DNA from: Pantoea sp. Mb-10
Lineage (GTDB): Bacteria; Pseudomonadota; Gammaproteobacteria; Enterobacterales; Enterobacteriaceae
Assembly: GCF_021272205.1 (NCBI RefSeq)
Contig: NZ_JAJSDX010000008.1
Span: 62,001 to 126,000, forward strand
Reading direction: 5' to 3'
Length of the DNA: 64,000 nt
Of the stretch, positions 19,644 through 30,200 are shown piece after piece. A program made the position numbers and the translations under genes. How positions within the stretch are numbered: the stretch's first letter is position 1; each line of letters begins with the position of its first letter. The notes under the pieces were generated by a model, which was not told the origin of the DNA, ran no database searches, and saw only the letters and a program-made list of their open reading frames with translations.

Positions 19644-21187
19644 TCGTGGCGAGCTCCATCAAGGTTAAGGGTCACAGGCTGCGGCGTTCGCGCCTCGCGC
19701 TCGGCAGGCGCAGTGACCGGGGAAAGCCTGGCCTGCTCAGATTCAACAGCCGCCTCACGCTGCGTAATTGGCGTCAGCTGTCGAATGTTCTGCACCTCGG
19801 CCAGAATCTGGTTGTCTTCAAACCAGACGATGCGATTACTAAACAGCTCGTCGTGCGGCAGCGAAAAAATCGATTTAAGCGCAATGTTCAAATCGTTGAA
19901 GCGGCACGACGAGAGGAACAGATAGATGCGATCGTTGATTTGCGTGACCAAATCACCGTAGCGACGTGGTTTACACAGCGTGAGGATCTGCACCGCTTTC
20001 AACTGTGGCACCGGGCGCAGCGCCACCAGCAAGCCCTTGTCATTTTCTGGCAGCAGCGTGTTGTTCATTAACTGCTGCACTGCACCACAGAACGCGGCCA
20101 CCGGCAGATACCCTTTCTCTTGCAGCGGCTGCATCGCCTCAATCAGCGCCGACAGATTGGCGGGCACGTGCCGCGCAAATTGCTGCCCCTGAAGCCCTTC
20201 GAGCATGGTAAGCATGCGTGAGAGGCTGGCCGCCGTTGGAACAATCGCATTGACCCCACAGGCCAGCAGCAGTCGTTCATCGCTGTAGCGAAGACTGGTA
20301 TTTTTTTCGCGAATAACGATTTTTAGCGCATTGCCACGTGAGCGGCGCAAACTGTGGACCATGTTCGCCAGAGCGCTGATATTTTGATTATGGGCCAGCG
20401 TAAAGATGACGGTGGCGGCATTGGCCTGCTGCGCACGCGCAAACACTGCTTCATTATCGCTAAACAGTTGCCACTGGCTGGAGAGGGGGGGCGCGCCCTC
20501 CAGCACATCGGCCTGTGCAAGGAAGTGCGTTTCGTCGTTAAGGCTCAGCGGTGTACTCTGCTCGGCTTCAAAGATGGCGCTAAATTGTTCCTCCGCGCAG
20601 CTTAGCCGCAGCGCGCGGTCAGCGAGCAATTTGTCGGCAGCGTACCACCAGTTAATTCGATATTGCCAACTGTCCTGCTGGAAATCTAAATGTGCCACGC
20701 CGTCAAGCTGACGAAAATAACGTTGAAGATGATTACGCAAGTGAATTATTGCTGTTCCTGACGTTATCATTAGCAGCGTCATTTGTTTTTTTAATAACAA
20801 ACGCCGCATACCTTTAATCCACTTGGTCAGCTCATCCTGCGATAATTTACTCCACAACTCGGCATCGCTGTTAAAAATCACCAAGCCGTTACGCGGCGTC
20901 ATTACGCGCGCAAAGTCGCGTTCAAAATGATGCAGGCTGCTTTTATTTGCGGGTAGGGAATAGAGAGGGATGCGCGACGGTCCGCTGGATGGATCGGGCG
21001 TTAATAGCTGCTGCGGCCTTTCCGCGGCGCTTACGAGTGTCGCCTGTTTTTGATGGCTAATGACCTGACGCAGCAGGACGCGCGCATCCTCTGGACGCTG
21101 GATAGACAGCCAATAAAAGCCTGGCGTTTGCAGGCTGATTAATTCCTGCTGAACCTGTTGCAAGCCGAGCGCATAGATATTTTTCAT
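19640..21187 (-). CDS. bcsE: Cellulose biosynthesis protein BcsE (c-di-GMP-binding)
   Basis: 515-aa cytoplasmic protein of the GIL-domain family, which binds c-di-GMP through RxGD-like I-site motifs and boosts cellulose secretion. The C-terminal half holds the conserved KPRRYGDLVTQI-NDRIYLFLSSCR stretch. In E. coli it associates with BcsR/BcsQ. It is transcribed divergently from bcsRQABC with a shared 190-bp intergenic region and leads the bcsEFG operon. Confidence 0.94.
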   Translation of the reverse strand: MKNIYALGLQQVQQELISLQTPGFYWLSIQRPEDARVLLRQVISHQKQATLVSAAERPQQLLTPDPSSGPSRIPLYSLPANKSSLHHFERDFARVMTPRNGLVIFNSDAELWSKLSQDELTKWIKGMRRLLLKKQMTLLMITSGTAIIHLRNHLQRYFRQLDGVAHLDFQQDSWQYRINWWYAADKLLADRALRLSCAEEQFSAIFEAEQSTPLSLNDETHFLAQADVLEGAPPLSSQWQLFSDNEAVFARAQQANAATVIFTLAHNQNISALANMVHSLRRSRGNALKIVIREKNTSLRYSDERLLLACGVNAIVPTAASLSRMLTMLEGLQGQQFARHVPANLSALIEAMQPLQEKGYLPVAAFCGAVQQLMNNTLLPENDKGLLVALRPVPQLKAVQILTLCKPRRYGDLVTQINDRIYLFLSSCRFNDLNIALKSIFSLPHDELFSNRIVWFEDNQILAEVQNIRQLTPITQREAAVESEQARLSPVTAPAEREARTPQPVTLNLDGARHE

Positions 21188-21377
21188 AAAGGATTCGCGT
21201 TCTTTACCGTCCAGGCTAGTTTAATATAGACGGCGTTAATTGGAACTGCTGAAATAAATAAAACCTGTGCTGTCTCAAATCATTTTGATTTCTGCATAGT
21301 GGCAGCATTTCATCGGGGTTAAACGTGTAACAGCGGCAACCCTCATTCCCGTTGCAGTTTTTTGGTGGCATAACGTA

Positions 21378-21572
21378 ATGAAAACCGAAAATGCCTTTTC
21401 GCTGATCGCTGCGCCCAGTGAAGATCAGGATGACATTAGCGCACTGAGCGAAGCCTTTTCTATCAAGGCGTTTCACTATATTGATATCGCGCGCGAAGAA
21501 CGCTTACAGCGCCTGTTATCGCGCTGGCCACTCCTGCAAGAAATACAGCACCAGCAGGAGAGTGAACGTTAA
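21378..21572 (+). CDS. bcsR: Cellulose biosynthesis protein BcsR
   Basis: 64-aa acidic small protein, first gene of the rightward cellulose operon. The ISALSEAFSIKAFHYIDIAREE stretch matches the YhjR family. In E. coli BcsR forms a complex with BcsQ and BcsE required for cellulose synthesis. Its TAA overlaps the ATG of bcsQ by one base (TAATG). Confidence 0.92.
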   Translation: MKTENAFSLIAAPSEDQDDISALSEAFSIKAFHYIDIAREERLQRLLSRWPLLQEIQHQQESER

Positions 21573-22303
21573 TGGCCGTTATTGCCCTGCAGGGTCTGCG
21601 CGGCGGTGCCGGTGCGACATCCCTGAGCGCGGCATTGGGCTGGGCGTTCAACGCGCTGCAGGAATCGGTGCTGTTGATCGATCTTTCCCCTGCAAATCAA
21701 CTCGCTGCACACTTTAACCTGCCGCTGAGCTCACCGCACGGCTGGGCTACTGCGCAGCTCAGCCAGCAGCCGTGGCAACAAGCCGCGCAGCGCTATCTAC
21801 CGGGACTCGATTTTTTGCCGTTCGGCACGCTAAGTCATCAATCATCGTTAAGTATGTCCACTGTTGACGAACGCGCCGCCACATCGCTACTCCAGGCACT
21901 TCCGGCGCTGAAAAAACAGTATCAGTGGGTGATTCTCGACCTTCCGGCGGATCTCTTGCCGTGGCAGCAGGCGTTCCTGCCCGCCGTGGATCGCCTGCTG
22001 CAATTATTGACGCTGGATGCCAACTGCCAGCTGCGCCTGCAGCACGCCCGCTTTGCGTCGAATACGCTGTTCCTGATTAACCAGTTCAATGCCAACAGTC
22101 AGCTGCAGCAGGATCTGCATCAATTCTGGCTGCGTGCGCTGAAAAACCTTATTCCGCAGGTGATTCATCGCGACGAAGCATTGGCCGAAGCGCCCATGAT
22201 GAAACAGCCGGTAGGCGAATACCGTCCGCACGCGCTGGTCAGCGAAGAGATCAACACCCTCGCGAACTGGCTGATGTTAAACGTCGCCGGAGGTGCGGCG
22301 TGA
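21572..22303 (+). CDS. bcsQ: Cellulose biosynthesis ATPase BcsQ
   Basis: 243-aa MinD/ParA-like SIMIBI protein. The deviant P-loop reads GLRGGAGATSLSAAL near residue 8, and the C-terminus has the family's IHRDEALAEAPMMKQPVGEYR signature (quoted in part: HRDEALAEAPMMKQPVGEY). In E. coli it partners with BcsR at the secretion complex and is essential for cellulose. The stop overlaps the GTG start of bcsA by 4 bases. Confidence 0.95.
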   Translation: MAVIALQGLRGGAGATSLSAALGWAFNALQESVLLIDLSPANQLAAHFNLPLSSPHGWATAQLSQQPWQQAAQRYLPGLDFLPFGTLSHQSSLSMSTVDERAATSLLQALPALKKQYQWVILDLPADLLPWQQAFLPAVDRLLQLLTLDANCQLRLQHARFASNTLFLINQFNANSQLQQDLHQFWLRALKNLIPQVIHRDEALAEAPMMKQPVGEYRPHALVSEEINTLANWLMLNVAGGAA

Positions 22304-24915
22304 ATCCGCTTCGCTGGTTGCTGATGCCGCAGGCGTGGCAGGCGTTGCAGCAGCGCGCCCACGCCGCGCGTCAGCACGGGGCTGGACGCCTGACCACCGC
22401 GCTCCACTTGCTGTGGTGCGTTTTGGCCTGGACGCTGTTGCGGTTGGAGACGCCCGCCTGGCAGCGTATTTTGCAGCAGCGTGCGCGCTATTATCCGCAC
22501 ATTTCGCCGCTGCGCCCGCGTCCGCTGGACCCCCTGCGCTATACGCTGCAAACGCTGTGGTTAATGCTGGTGCTGCCGCTCGACGCCAGCCCGCGCAGCG
22601 AGCGTCAACGCCTGAACGCCTTTGGCCCACTGTTCCGCTGGCGCCAGTGGTTTAACCAGTGGCTTGGTAAGCTCCCCGATCGCATTCTCCATACCGGCGT
22701 GCCCGAACGGGCAGAACGCCAGCTGCAGCGTCTGCCGCGCCGCGTGCGTCAGGCGGGGTTTATTGTGGTGTCGCTGTTCACCGCCCTGCTCGCGCTGCTG
22801 TGTGTATCACAGCCGTTTACCATTGCGACGCAATTTGTGTTTGTGCTGCTGCTGTGGGGCCTGGCGATGCTGGTGCGTCGCGTACCGGGCCGCTTCTCCA
22901 CCATGATGCTGATTGTGCTGTCGCTCACCGTCTCGTGCCGCTACCTGTGGTGGCGCTATACCGAAACGCTGAACTGGGACGATCCGCTGAGCCTGATCTT
23001 TGGCCTGCTGCTCATTGGCGCCGAAACCTATGCATGGACCGTATTAGTGCTGGGCTATTTCCAGACGCTTTGGCCGCTGAATCGCCAGCCAGTCTCCATG
23101 CCGCCCGAGATCACCACATGGCCTACGGTGGATATCCTGATCCCAACCTACAACGAGCCCATGAGCGTGGTAAAACCCACCGTCTATGCCGCGCTGGGTA
23201 TCGACTGGCCGCGGGACAAGATCAACATATATATTCTCGACGACGGCACCCGCGATGCCTTCCGCGAGTTTGCCGCCAGCGTCGGCGTGCATTATGTCGT
23301 ACGTGCTACGCATGAACATGCCAAAGCGGGCAACATCAACCACGCGCTGAAAAGCGTCTGCCGCAGTGAATTTGTCGCCATTTTTGACTGCGACCATGTG
23401 CCAACGCGCTCCTTCCTGCAGCTGACCATGGGCTGGTTCCTGAAAGACCCACGCCTGGCGATGCTGCAAACGCCGCACCACTTTTTCTCGCCCGATCCGT
23501 TTGAGCGCAACCTTGGCCGCTTCCGTCAAACGCCCAATGAGGGTTCGCTGTTCTACGGCCTGGTGCAGGACGGTAACGACACGTGGGATGCGGCCTTCTT
23601 CTGCGGCTCCTGCGCTATCTTGCGCCGCACGGCCATCGATGAAATCGGGGGTATTGCGGTTGAAACCGTTACGGAAGATGCGCACACCTCGCTGCGCCTG
23701 CACCGCAAAGGCTATACCTCCGCCTATATTCGCATTCCACAGGCAGCAGGGCTGGCAACCGAAAGTTTATCCGCGCACATTGGTCAGCGTATTCGCTGGG
23801 CGCGCGGCATGGTGCAAATCTTCCGGTTGGACAACCCACTGTTTGGCAAAGGGCTTAAGCTGGTTCAGCGCCTCTGCTACGCCAACGCCATGTTGCACTT
23901 CCTTGCCGGTATTCCGCGACTGATCTTTTTGCTGGCGCCGTTGGCGTTTCTGCTGTTTCACGCGTACATCATTTACGCGCCCGCGCTGGCGATCGCCATC
24001 TACGTGCTGCCGCACATGCTGCACACCAGCATGACCAACTCCCGCATTCAGGGGCGCTGGCGTCACTCGTTCTGGAGTGAAGTGTATGAGACCGTGCTGG
24101 CGTGGTACATCGCACGGCCCACCACGGTGGCGCTGTTTAATCCGCACAAAGGCAAATTCAACGTCACCGCCAAAGGCGGTTTGGTCGAGGCGCGCCATCT
24201 CGATTGGGTCATCACCAAGCCCTACATGATGCTGGTCCTGCTTAATGTCGCAGGCGTCATTATGGCGTTCTGGCGCATGGCTTATGGGCCTGCCAATGAA
24301 ATCCTGACGATCTGGGTCAGTTTGGTTTGGGTGATTTACAACATGATCATCCTCGGCGGCGCCGTGGCGGTTTCGGTGGAAGCGCGGCAAATTCGTGAGG
24401 CGCATCGCGTGGAAATCGCTATGCCTGCGGCGCTGGCGCGTCAGGATGGTCATATGGTGCCGTGCACGCTGCGTGACTACTCCGACGGTGGCGTGGGCGT
24501 CGAGCTGCGTGAAGCCGGTGCGCTGAAAGAGAATGAGTCCGTTTGGTTGCTGCTCCGGCGCGGTCAGCAGGAATTCAGCTTCCCGTGTCAGGTTCAACGC
24601 GTGTTTGGCCGCCGCGCCGGGATCCGCTTACACCAGCTCACCACACGCCAGCACATTGAATTTATCCAGTGCACCTTTGCCCGCGCCGATACGTGGGCGC
24701 TGTGGCAGGACGGCTTCCCGGAAGACAAACCGGTGCAGAGCCTCGCCGACATTATGGTGCTGGGATTTAAAGGTTATCTGCGCCTCGCTGAATATGGCCC
24801 GGCCCCGCTGCGCAAGCTGTTCCGCGGACTGACGGCGTTTTCGGGCTGGCTGGCCAGCTTATTGCCCAAGGGCGTGACGCGACAGCCTGCCGCGCCTAAA
24901 ACCGATTTTTCATAA
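22300..24915 (+). CDS. bcsA: Cellulose synthase catalytic subunit BcsA
   Basis: 871-aa GT2 glycosyltransferase in the inner membrane that polymerises UDP-glucose and pushes glucan through its own channel. It starts with GTG overlapping bcsQ. Catalytic landmarks: DDGTR and DCDH substrate motifs, T458-E459-D460, and Q496-R-I-R-W500. The PilZ domain that senses c-di-GMP has R699/R703 (REAHR) and DYSDGGVG. Multiple membrane helices flank the GT domain. bcsB follows after 9 bases. Confidence 0.98.
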   Translation: MNPLRWLLMPQAWQALQQRAHAARQHGAGRLTTALHLLWCVLAWTLLRLETPAWQRILQQRARYYPHISPLRPRPLDPLRYTLQTLWLMLVLPLDASPRSERQRLNAFGPLFRWRQWFNQWLGKLPDRILHTGVPERAERQLQRLPRRVRQAGFIVVSLFTALLALLCVSQPFTIATQFVFVLLLWGLAMLVRRVPGRFSTMMLIVLSLTVSCRYLWWRYTETLNWDDPLSLIFGLLLIGAETYAWTVLVLGYFQTLWPLNRQPVSMPPEITTWPTVDILIPTYNEPMSVVKPTVYAALGIDWPRDKINIYILDDGTRDAFREFAASVGVHYVVRATHEHAKAGNINHALKSVCRSEFVAIFDCDHVPTRSFLQLTMGWFLKDPRLAMLQTPHHFFSPDPFERNLGRFRQTPNEGSLFYGLVQDGNDTWDAAFFCGSCAILRRTAIDEIGGIAVETVTEDAHTSLRLHRKGYTSAYIRIPQAAGLATESLSAHIGQRIRWARGMVQIFRLDNPLFGKGLKLVQRLCYANAMLHFLAGIPRLIFLLAPLAFLLFHAYIIYAPALAIAIYVLPHMLHTSMTNSRIQGRWRHSFWSEVYETVLAWYIARPTTVALFNPHKGKFNVTAKGGLVEARHLDWVITKPYMMLVLLNVAGVIMAFWRMAYGPANEILTIWVSLVWVIYNMIILGGAVAVSVEARQIREAHRVEIAMPAALARQDGHMVPCTLRDYSDGGVGVELREAGALKENESVWLLLRRGQQEFSFPCQVQRVFGRRAGIRLHQLTTRQHIEFIQCTFARADTWALWQDGFPEDKPVQSLADIMVLGFKGYLRLAEYGPAPLRKLFRGLTAFSGWLASLLPKGVTRQPAAPKTDFS

Positions 24916-24924
24916 ATTGATGAT

Positions 24925-27228
24925 ATGACCATGACAAGAAAATTGAGCTGGTTCACTGCCCTGCTGCTGGGCACCACAACGCTGGTCCAAGCCGCGCTGC
25001 CCTCCCTGACGCCCGATGCGATGCGCTCCGACGCGCAGACCGCGCAGCCGGCGGCCAGTCAACCGCTCGACAGTTCGGCTCCCCTGCGCGACAGCCAGCT
25101 GCCGTTTGCGCAGGTTGCCCCGCCGCCTGGCAGCATGACACTGCGCGGCACGCAAAACACCAATCAAATTGAGTTTGGCGTGCGCAGTGACGAGGTGGTC
25201 ACCCGCGCGCAGCTCACGCTGAACTATCGCCCTTCCCCGGCGCTGTTGCCTACGCTTTCTCAGCTTAAGGTGTACCTCAACGATGAGCTGGTGGGTCTGG
25301 TGACGATCACCGCCGATCAGTTAGGCAAAGAGAACCAAACTGAGCTCACGCTGGATCCCCGCTTCATCAGCGACTTCAACCGCGTGCGGCTGGAGCTGGT
25401 GGGCCACTACGCGAATGTCTGTGAAAATCCGACCAATACCACCATCTGGCTGGACATCGGCAAACAGAGCGCGCTCGATTTGACCTTACAAAAGCTGCCG
25501 CTGAAAAACGATCTGTCACACTTCCCGGAGCCGTTCTTTGACGCACGTGACAACCGTCCTTTGCAGCTGCCGATGGTGTTTAGCCAACCACCAAGCCTGC
25601 AACAGCAGCGCGCCGCCGGTATTCTGGCCTCGTGGTTCGGCAGCAAAGCGCAGTGGCGCGGACAGACCTTCCCGGTGCTGTTCAACCAGCTGCCCACCGG
25701 CCAGCATGCAGTGGTGTTTGCCACCAACGACCATCGCCCGGACTTTCTTAAAACGCTGCCGCCGGTAGAGAAACCGACGATTGAGATGGTCAGCCAGCCA
25801 GACAATCCGTATGAGAAAATGCTGCTGGTGCTCGGCCGCGATGACAACGATCTGCTCACCGCCGTGCAGGGCATTGCCCAAGGCGAACTGCTGCTGCGCG
25901 GCGATACCGCCACCGTGGACAGCGTGAAACAGCTGGCGGCGCGTCAGCCTTACGATGCACCAAACTGGGTTCGCACCGATCGCCGCACGCGCTTTGGCGA
26001 ACTGACGCAATATCAAAACCAGCTGCAGGCCGACGGCGTACAACTTAATCCGCTTAGCATCACCATGAACCTGCCGCCCGATCTGTTCCTGGTGCGCGCG
26101 CGCGGCATCGATATGGATCTGAGCTATCGCTACACCTCGCCCAATCAGGCGGACGGTTCGCGCCTGGCGGTTTACCTGAATAATCAGTTCCTGCAGGACT
26201 ATCCGCTGACGTCAAAAAGTACCGTCGGACAGCAGCTGATGCGCATTCCCCTGTTGCAAAGCGTGCAGGACAGCAGCCGCGAATTGACGATCCCGGCGCT
26301 GCGCCTCGGCGCGGTGAACCAGCTGCGCTTTGACTTTGACTACGCCAACACCATTATCGGCGGCACCGCCGACGGGCGCTGCGAAACGGTTACGCCGGTA
26401 AACCACCATGCGGTGATCGACGAAAATTCCAGCATCGATTTCTCTGGCTATCGCCACTATATCGAGATGCCGTCGCTCAACGCCTTCGCCAACGCGGGCT
26501 TCCCCTATAGCCGCTACGCCGATCTCGCCCAGACGCTGGTGCTGGTGCAGCCGAACCCCAACAGCGGTGAAGTCAGCACGCTGCTGAATACGCTGGGCAC
26601 CATCGGCGCACAAACCGGCTACCCGGCGCTGCGCGTGCAGGTGAGCGACGACTGGAATCAAGCCAAAAACAGCGATGCCGATCTGCTGATGATTGGCCGC
26701 CTGCCGGATGCCCTGCGTGACGATAGCCGCCTTAATCTGCTGATTGAAGGCACGCGCAGCTGGCTTAATACGCCGACCCGCGCCGTCGCAGCATCTATGC
26801 CTACCGAGGGCAGCCGCGATGGGGCGGTGGCCAGTCAAACCGGCATCAGTTCGCGCGGCCCCATCGGGGCAATGGTGGGCTTCCAGTCACCGTTCCACGA
26901 TCAGCGCAGTGTGATTGCGCTGATGGCTGACAGCCCGCGCGGCTGGGAACTGCTGAACGCGGCCATGCTTGACAGCGGTAAACGCGCCGCGATCTTCGGT
27001 GCGGTCTCCGTTGTGCGCGAATCCGGCGTCAGCAGCGTGCGCGTGGGCGACACGTATTACGTTGGGCATCTGCCGTGGTGGGAGCGCGTATGGACCCTGC
27101 TGGCGACGCATCCGGTGTGGCTGGCGCTGTTTGCCGTCGCGGTGGTGATTCTGTTTGCCCTGATGACCTGGCGTCTGATGCGCATCGTGACGCGCCGTCG
27201 TCTCGCCGGGCAGGATGACGATGAATAA
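24925..27228 (+). CDS. bcsB: Cellulose synthase regulatory subunit BcsB
   Basis: 767-aa periplasmic subunit anchored by a C-terminal transmembrane helix (WLALFAVAVVILFALMTW) that interacts with BcsA. An N-terminal signal peptide ends near LVQA (residues 21-24). Two pairs of carbohydrate-binding and flavodoxin-like domains guide the glucan across the periplasm. Length is close to E. coli (779). No canonical bcsZ follows: bcsC starts inside the last codons of bcsB. Confidence 0.97.
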   Translation: MTMTRKLSWFTALLLGTTTLVQAALPSLTPDAMRSDAQTAQPAASQPLDSSAPLRDSQLPFAQVAPPPGSMTLRGTQNTNQIEFGVRSDEVVTRAQLTLNYRPSPALLPTLSQLKVYLNDELVGLVTITADQLGKENQTELTLDPRFISDFNRVRLELVGHYANVCENPTNTTIWLDIGKQSALDLTLQKLPLKNDLSHFPEPFFDARDNRPLQLPMVFSQPPSLQQQRAAGILASWFGSKAQWRGQTFPVLFNQLPTGQHAVVFATNDHRPDFLKTLPPVEKPTIEMVSQPDNPYEKMLLVLGRDDNDLLTAVQGIAQGELLLRGDTATVDSVKQLAARQPYDAPNWVRTDRRTRFGELTQYQNQLQADGVQLNPLSITMNLPPDLFLVRARGIDMDLSYRYTSPNQADGSRLAVYLNNQFLQDYPLTSKSTVGQQLMRIPLLQSVQDSSRELTIPALRLGAVNQLRFDFDYANTIIGGTADGRCETVTPVNHHAVIDENSSIDFSGYRHYIEMPSLNAFANAGFPYSRYADLAQTLVLVQPNPNSGEVSTLLNTLGTIGAQTGYPALRVQVSDDWNQAKNSDADLLMIGRLPDALRDDSRLNLLIEGTRSWLNTPTRAVAASMPTEGSRDGAVASQTGISSRGPIGAMVGFQSPFHDQRSVIALMADSPRGWELLNAAMLDSGKRAAIFGAVSVVRESGVSSVRVGDTYYVGHLPWWERVWTLLATHPVWLALFAVAVVILFALMTWRLMRIVTRRRLAGQDDDE

Positions 27229-30200
27229 GCTACGCGCGTTGCGGATGGGCATGGCACTGGGCAGCAGCCTGATGGGGCTGCCGATCGCCCTTGCCGCTGA
27301 GCCCGCGCCGCAGGTGTCACCGGTGGCGTGGCTGCTGATGCAGGTTCGTACCGGTGAATCCACCAACAAATATGACCTGGTGCAGCAGTCGCTCTATCGG
27401 CTGGAAAAGATGGACCCGGATAACCCTCAGGTGCAGGCGGCACAGATTCGTATGGCGCTGCGCCAGGGCGACGTGGCGCGCGCGCAATCGCTGTTGGCGA
27501 AACTGAAACAGGCAGCGCCCGAGGATGCCGCCACGCGCGAATCGGAGACGGCGCTGCGCCTGACAAGCGATGCGGGACGCCAGCAGCTGCAGGAGGCGCG
27601 CCTGCTGGCCACCGCCGGACATGTCGTGGAGGCCAAAGCGGCGTGGGACGCGCTGTTCAATGGTGTATTCCCGGACGTTAACAGCGCCCTGGAATACTGG
27701 CGGCTGGTGGCGCGTCTGCCGGGCCAGCAGCCTCTCGCCTATCAGCAGCTTCAGGCGCTGGAGCAGCGCTATCCCGGCAACATTGGCGTTGAGCTGCAGC
27801 TGGCGCGCATGGCCTTCGACAACAATCAGCCTGACGCCGCCGTAACGCAGCTGCGCCAGCTGGCGAACCGCGACGGCGGCCGTGACGCGGCTGCCGAGCT
27901 GTGGCTCCAGCAGATACAAAATCAGCCGGTCAGCGCCAGCAGCGTTGCGAGCCTTCAGCGCTACCTGCAGGTCTTCACCAGCGGCGATCCGCAGACGCGC
28001 GGTCAGGATGAGCTGGCGCGCCAGCAAAAACTGCTCGCCGACCCGGCGTATCAGGCGCGTATGCGCGGCCTGTCGCTGGTGGATGCCGGCGGCGGCGCAG
28101 AGGCAATTGCCAGCTTGAACGCCGCGCTCAAAGATAACCCCAACGATGCCGAATTAATGGGCGCAATGGGCCAGGCGCAGGCGCGCGCGAATAACCGTGC
28201 GGCGGCTGTCAGCTGGCTGGAAAAGGCCATCCAGGCCGGACAGGCCAGTACGCAGGTCGGCAAGTGGCAGTCGCTGCTGCAAACCAATCGCTACTGGCTC
28301 GCGATTAATGCGGGCGACGAAGCCTTGAAAAAAGGCGATGCGGCGGGTGCGGAGCAGCAATACCGGCGCGCGCAGGCGCTCGATAATCGTGATAGCTGGG
28401 CGCTAATTGGCTTGGGCGATGTGGCGCAGGCGCGTCACAACAGCGCCGAGGCAGCGCGCTGGTGGCAACAGGCGCTGCGCCTGGAGCCCGACAACAGCAC
28501 CGCCCAGCGTCGGCTCAGCGATATGCGCGTCAGCGCGCTGCTGGCCGAGGCCGATGCGCTGGCCCAGCAGGGCCTGTGGCCGCAAGCCGTGGAGAAATAC
28601 CGCCAGGCCGCGCAAGCCACGCCCGATGATATCTGGCTGGCTTATCGTCTGGCGGGGGCGCTGCGCAACAGCGGCGCAGAAGCTCAGGGCGCGCAAACCC
28701 TGCAAACCATGGCGGATCGACATTCGCAGGATCCGGCGGCATTTTACGCGTGGGCGCTGTGGCTGGCGTCGGGCGACCGTAATGACGACGCGCTGGCAGT
28801 CCTCCATCGTCTACCCGACGCGCGCTGGGATGCCGACATGCGCGCCCTGGCGCAGCGCTTAAGCGCAGACAAAGTCTTTGCCCGCGCGGATGCCCTGCGC
28901 GAACAAGGCAACGAGGCCGCCGCCGTGGCCCTGCTACAGCAGCAGCAGCCGTCACCACGGCGCGACATCACGCTGGCCGATTGGGCACTGGCGCGCGGTG
29001 ACGCCTCTGCGGCGCTGGCCGGGTATCAACACGTGCTGCAACAGGATGCGCCAAATGCCGACGCAGCGCTGGGGCGCATCGAGGCGTTGATTGCCCTGCA
29101 GCGTCTTGCCGAGGCGCGCCAGGCGCTGGAAACACTGCCCGCCGCGGTGGCACAGCAAAGCCTCAACCGTGGCCGCCGCGTAGCGCTGGCGTGGCAAAAC
29201 AGCGGCGAACGCGCACAGGCGCAGCAGCTGTTTGACACGCTCAAGCGTCGCGCCGCCACAGAGCCGCCTTCACAGGGCAAGGCGCTGGTATTCCGCGATG
29301 CCGCCAGGCTGGAAACCCAGCGCCAGCAGCCGGACGCGGCGCGGCAAGATTACGCCGACGCCATGGCGGCCAGTGGCATCAGCCGCACGGCGCCCACGGA
29401 CAACGACAGCTACACGCGTCTAACGCGCAATGACATCGCCGATGACTGGCTCAAACGCAGCATCCGCAGCGACGCCGCCGATCTCTATCGCCAGCAGGAC
29501 ACCACGCTGACGCTGGAGCAGGATTACTCGCGTAACAAAGGCACCGGCGGCACCTCTGATTTTACCGCCCACACCACGATGCTGCAGGCCGAAACGCCGC
29601 TGGCCGATGGACGCAGCTTTGTGCGCCTCGATCGCGTTCAGCTGTCAGCGGGCACCTTCGCCACCACGGACGGCGGCAACACCGCGCAGTTTGGCAGCTG
29701 TAACGATGCCAATTCGGGCGGATGCAGCCGCGATCTCACCCAGCGCCAGCAAGGGATCGCGCTGGGTGCAGGCTGGCAAAATAGCCGCTGGTCGGGTGAT
29801 ATCGGCACCACGCCGCTGGGTTTTGCCGTCACAAACTGGGTCGGCGGCGTGAGTTGGAAAACGGATGTGCGCGATGTTGGCGTCACGCTTAGCGCTTCAC
29901 GGCGCCCCATCTCCAGCTCGCTGCTGGCCTACGCAGGCGCGCGCGATCCGTCAGCAAACGGCGGTAAGACCTGGGGCGGCGTGGTCGCAACCGGCGGCGC
30001 AATTGGCCTGAGTTACGATACCGGCGGCGCGCACGGCGTCTGGGCCGATATCAGCGCGCATCAAATCACCGGTGAAAACGTGGCGGATAACAGCCGTGAA
30101 CGGCTGATGGCGGGCTATTACTACAAGCTGCTCAACGAGGATAACCGCCGCGCCACCGTGGGCCTCAACAGCATGCTGTGGCATTACCAAAAAGATTTAA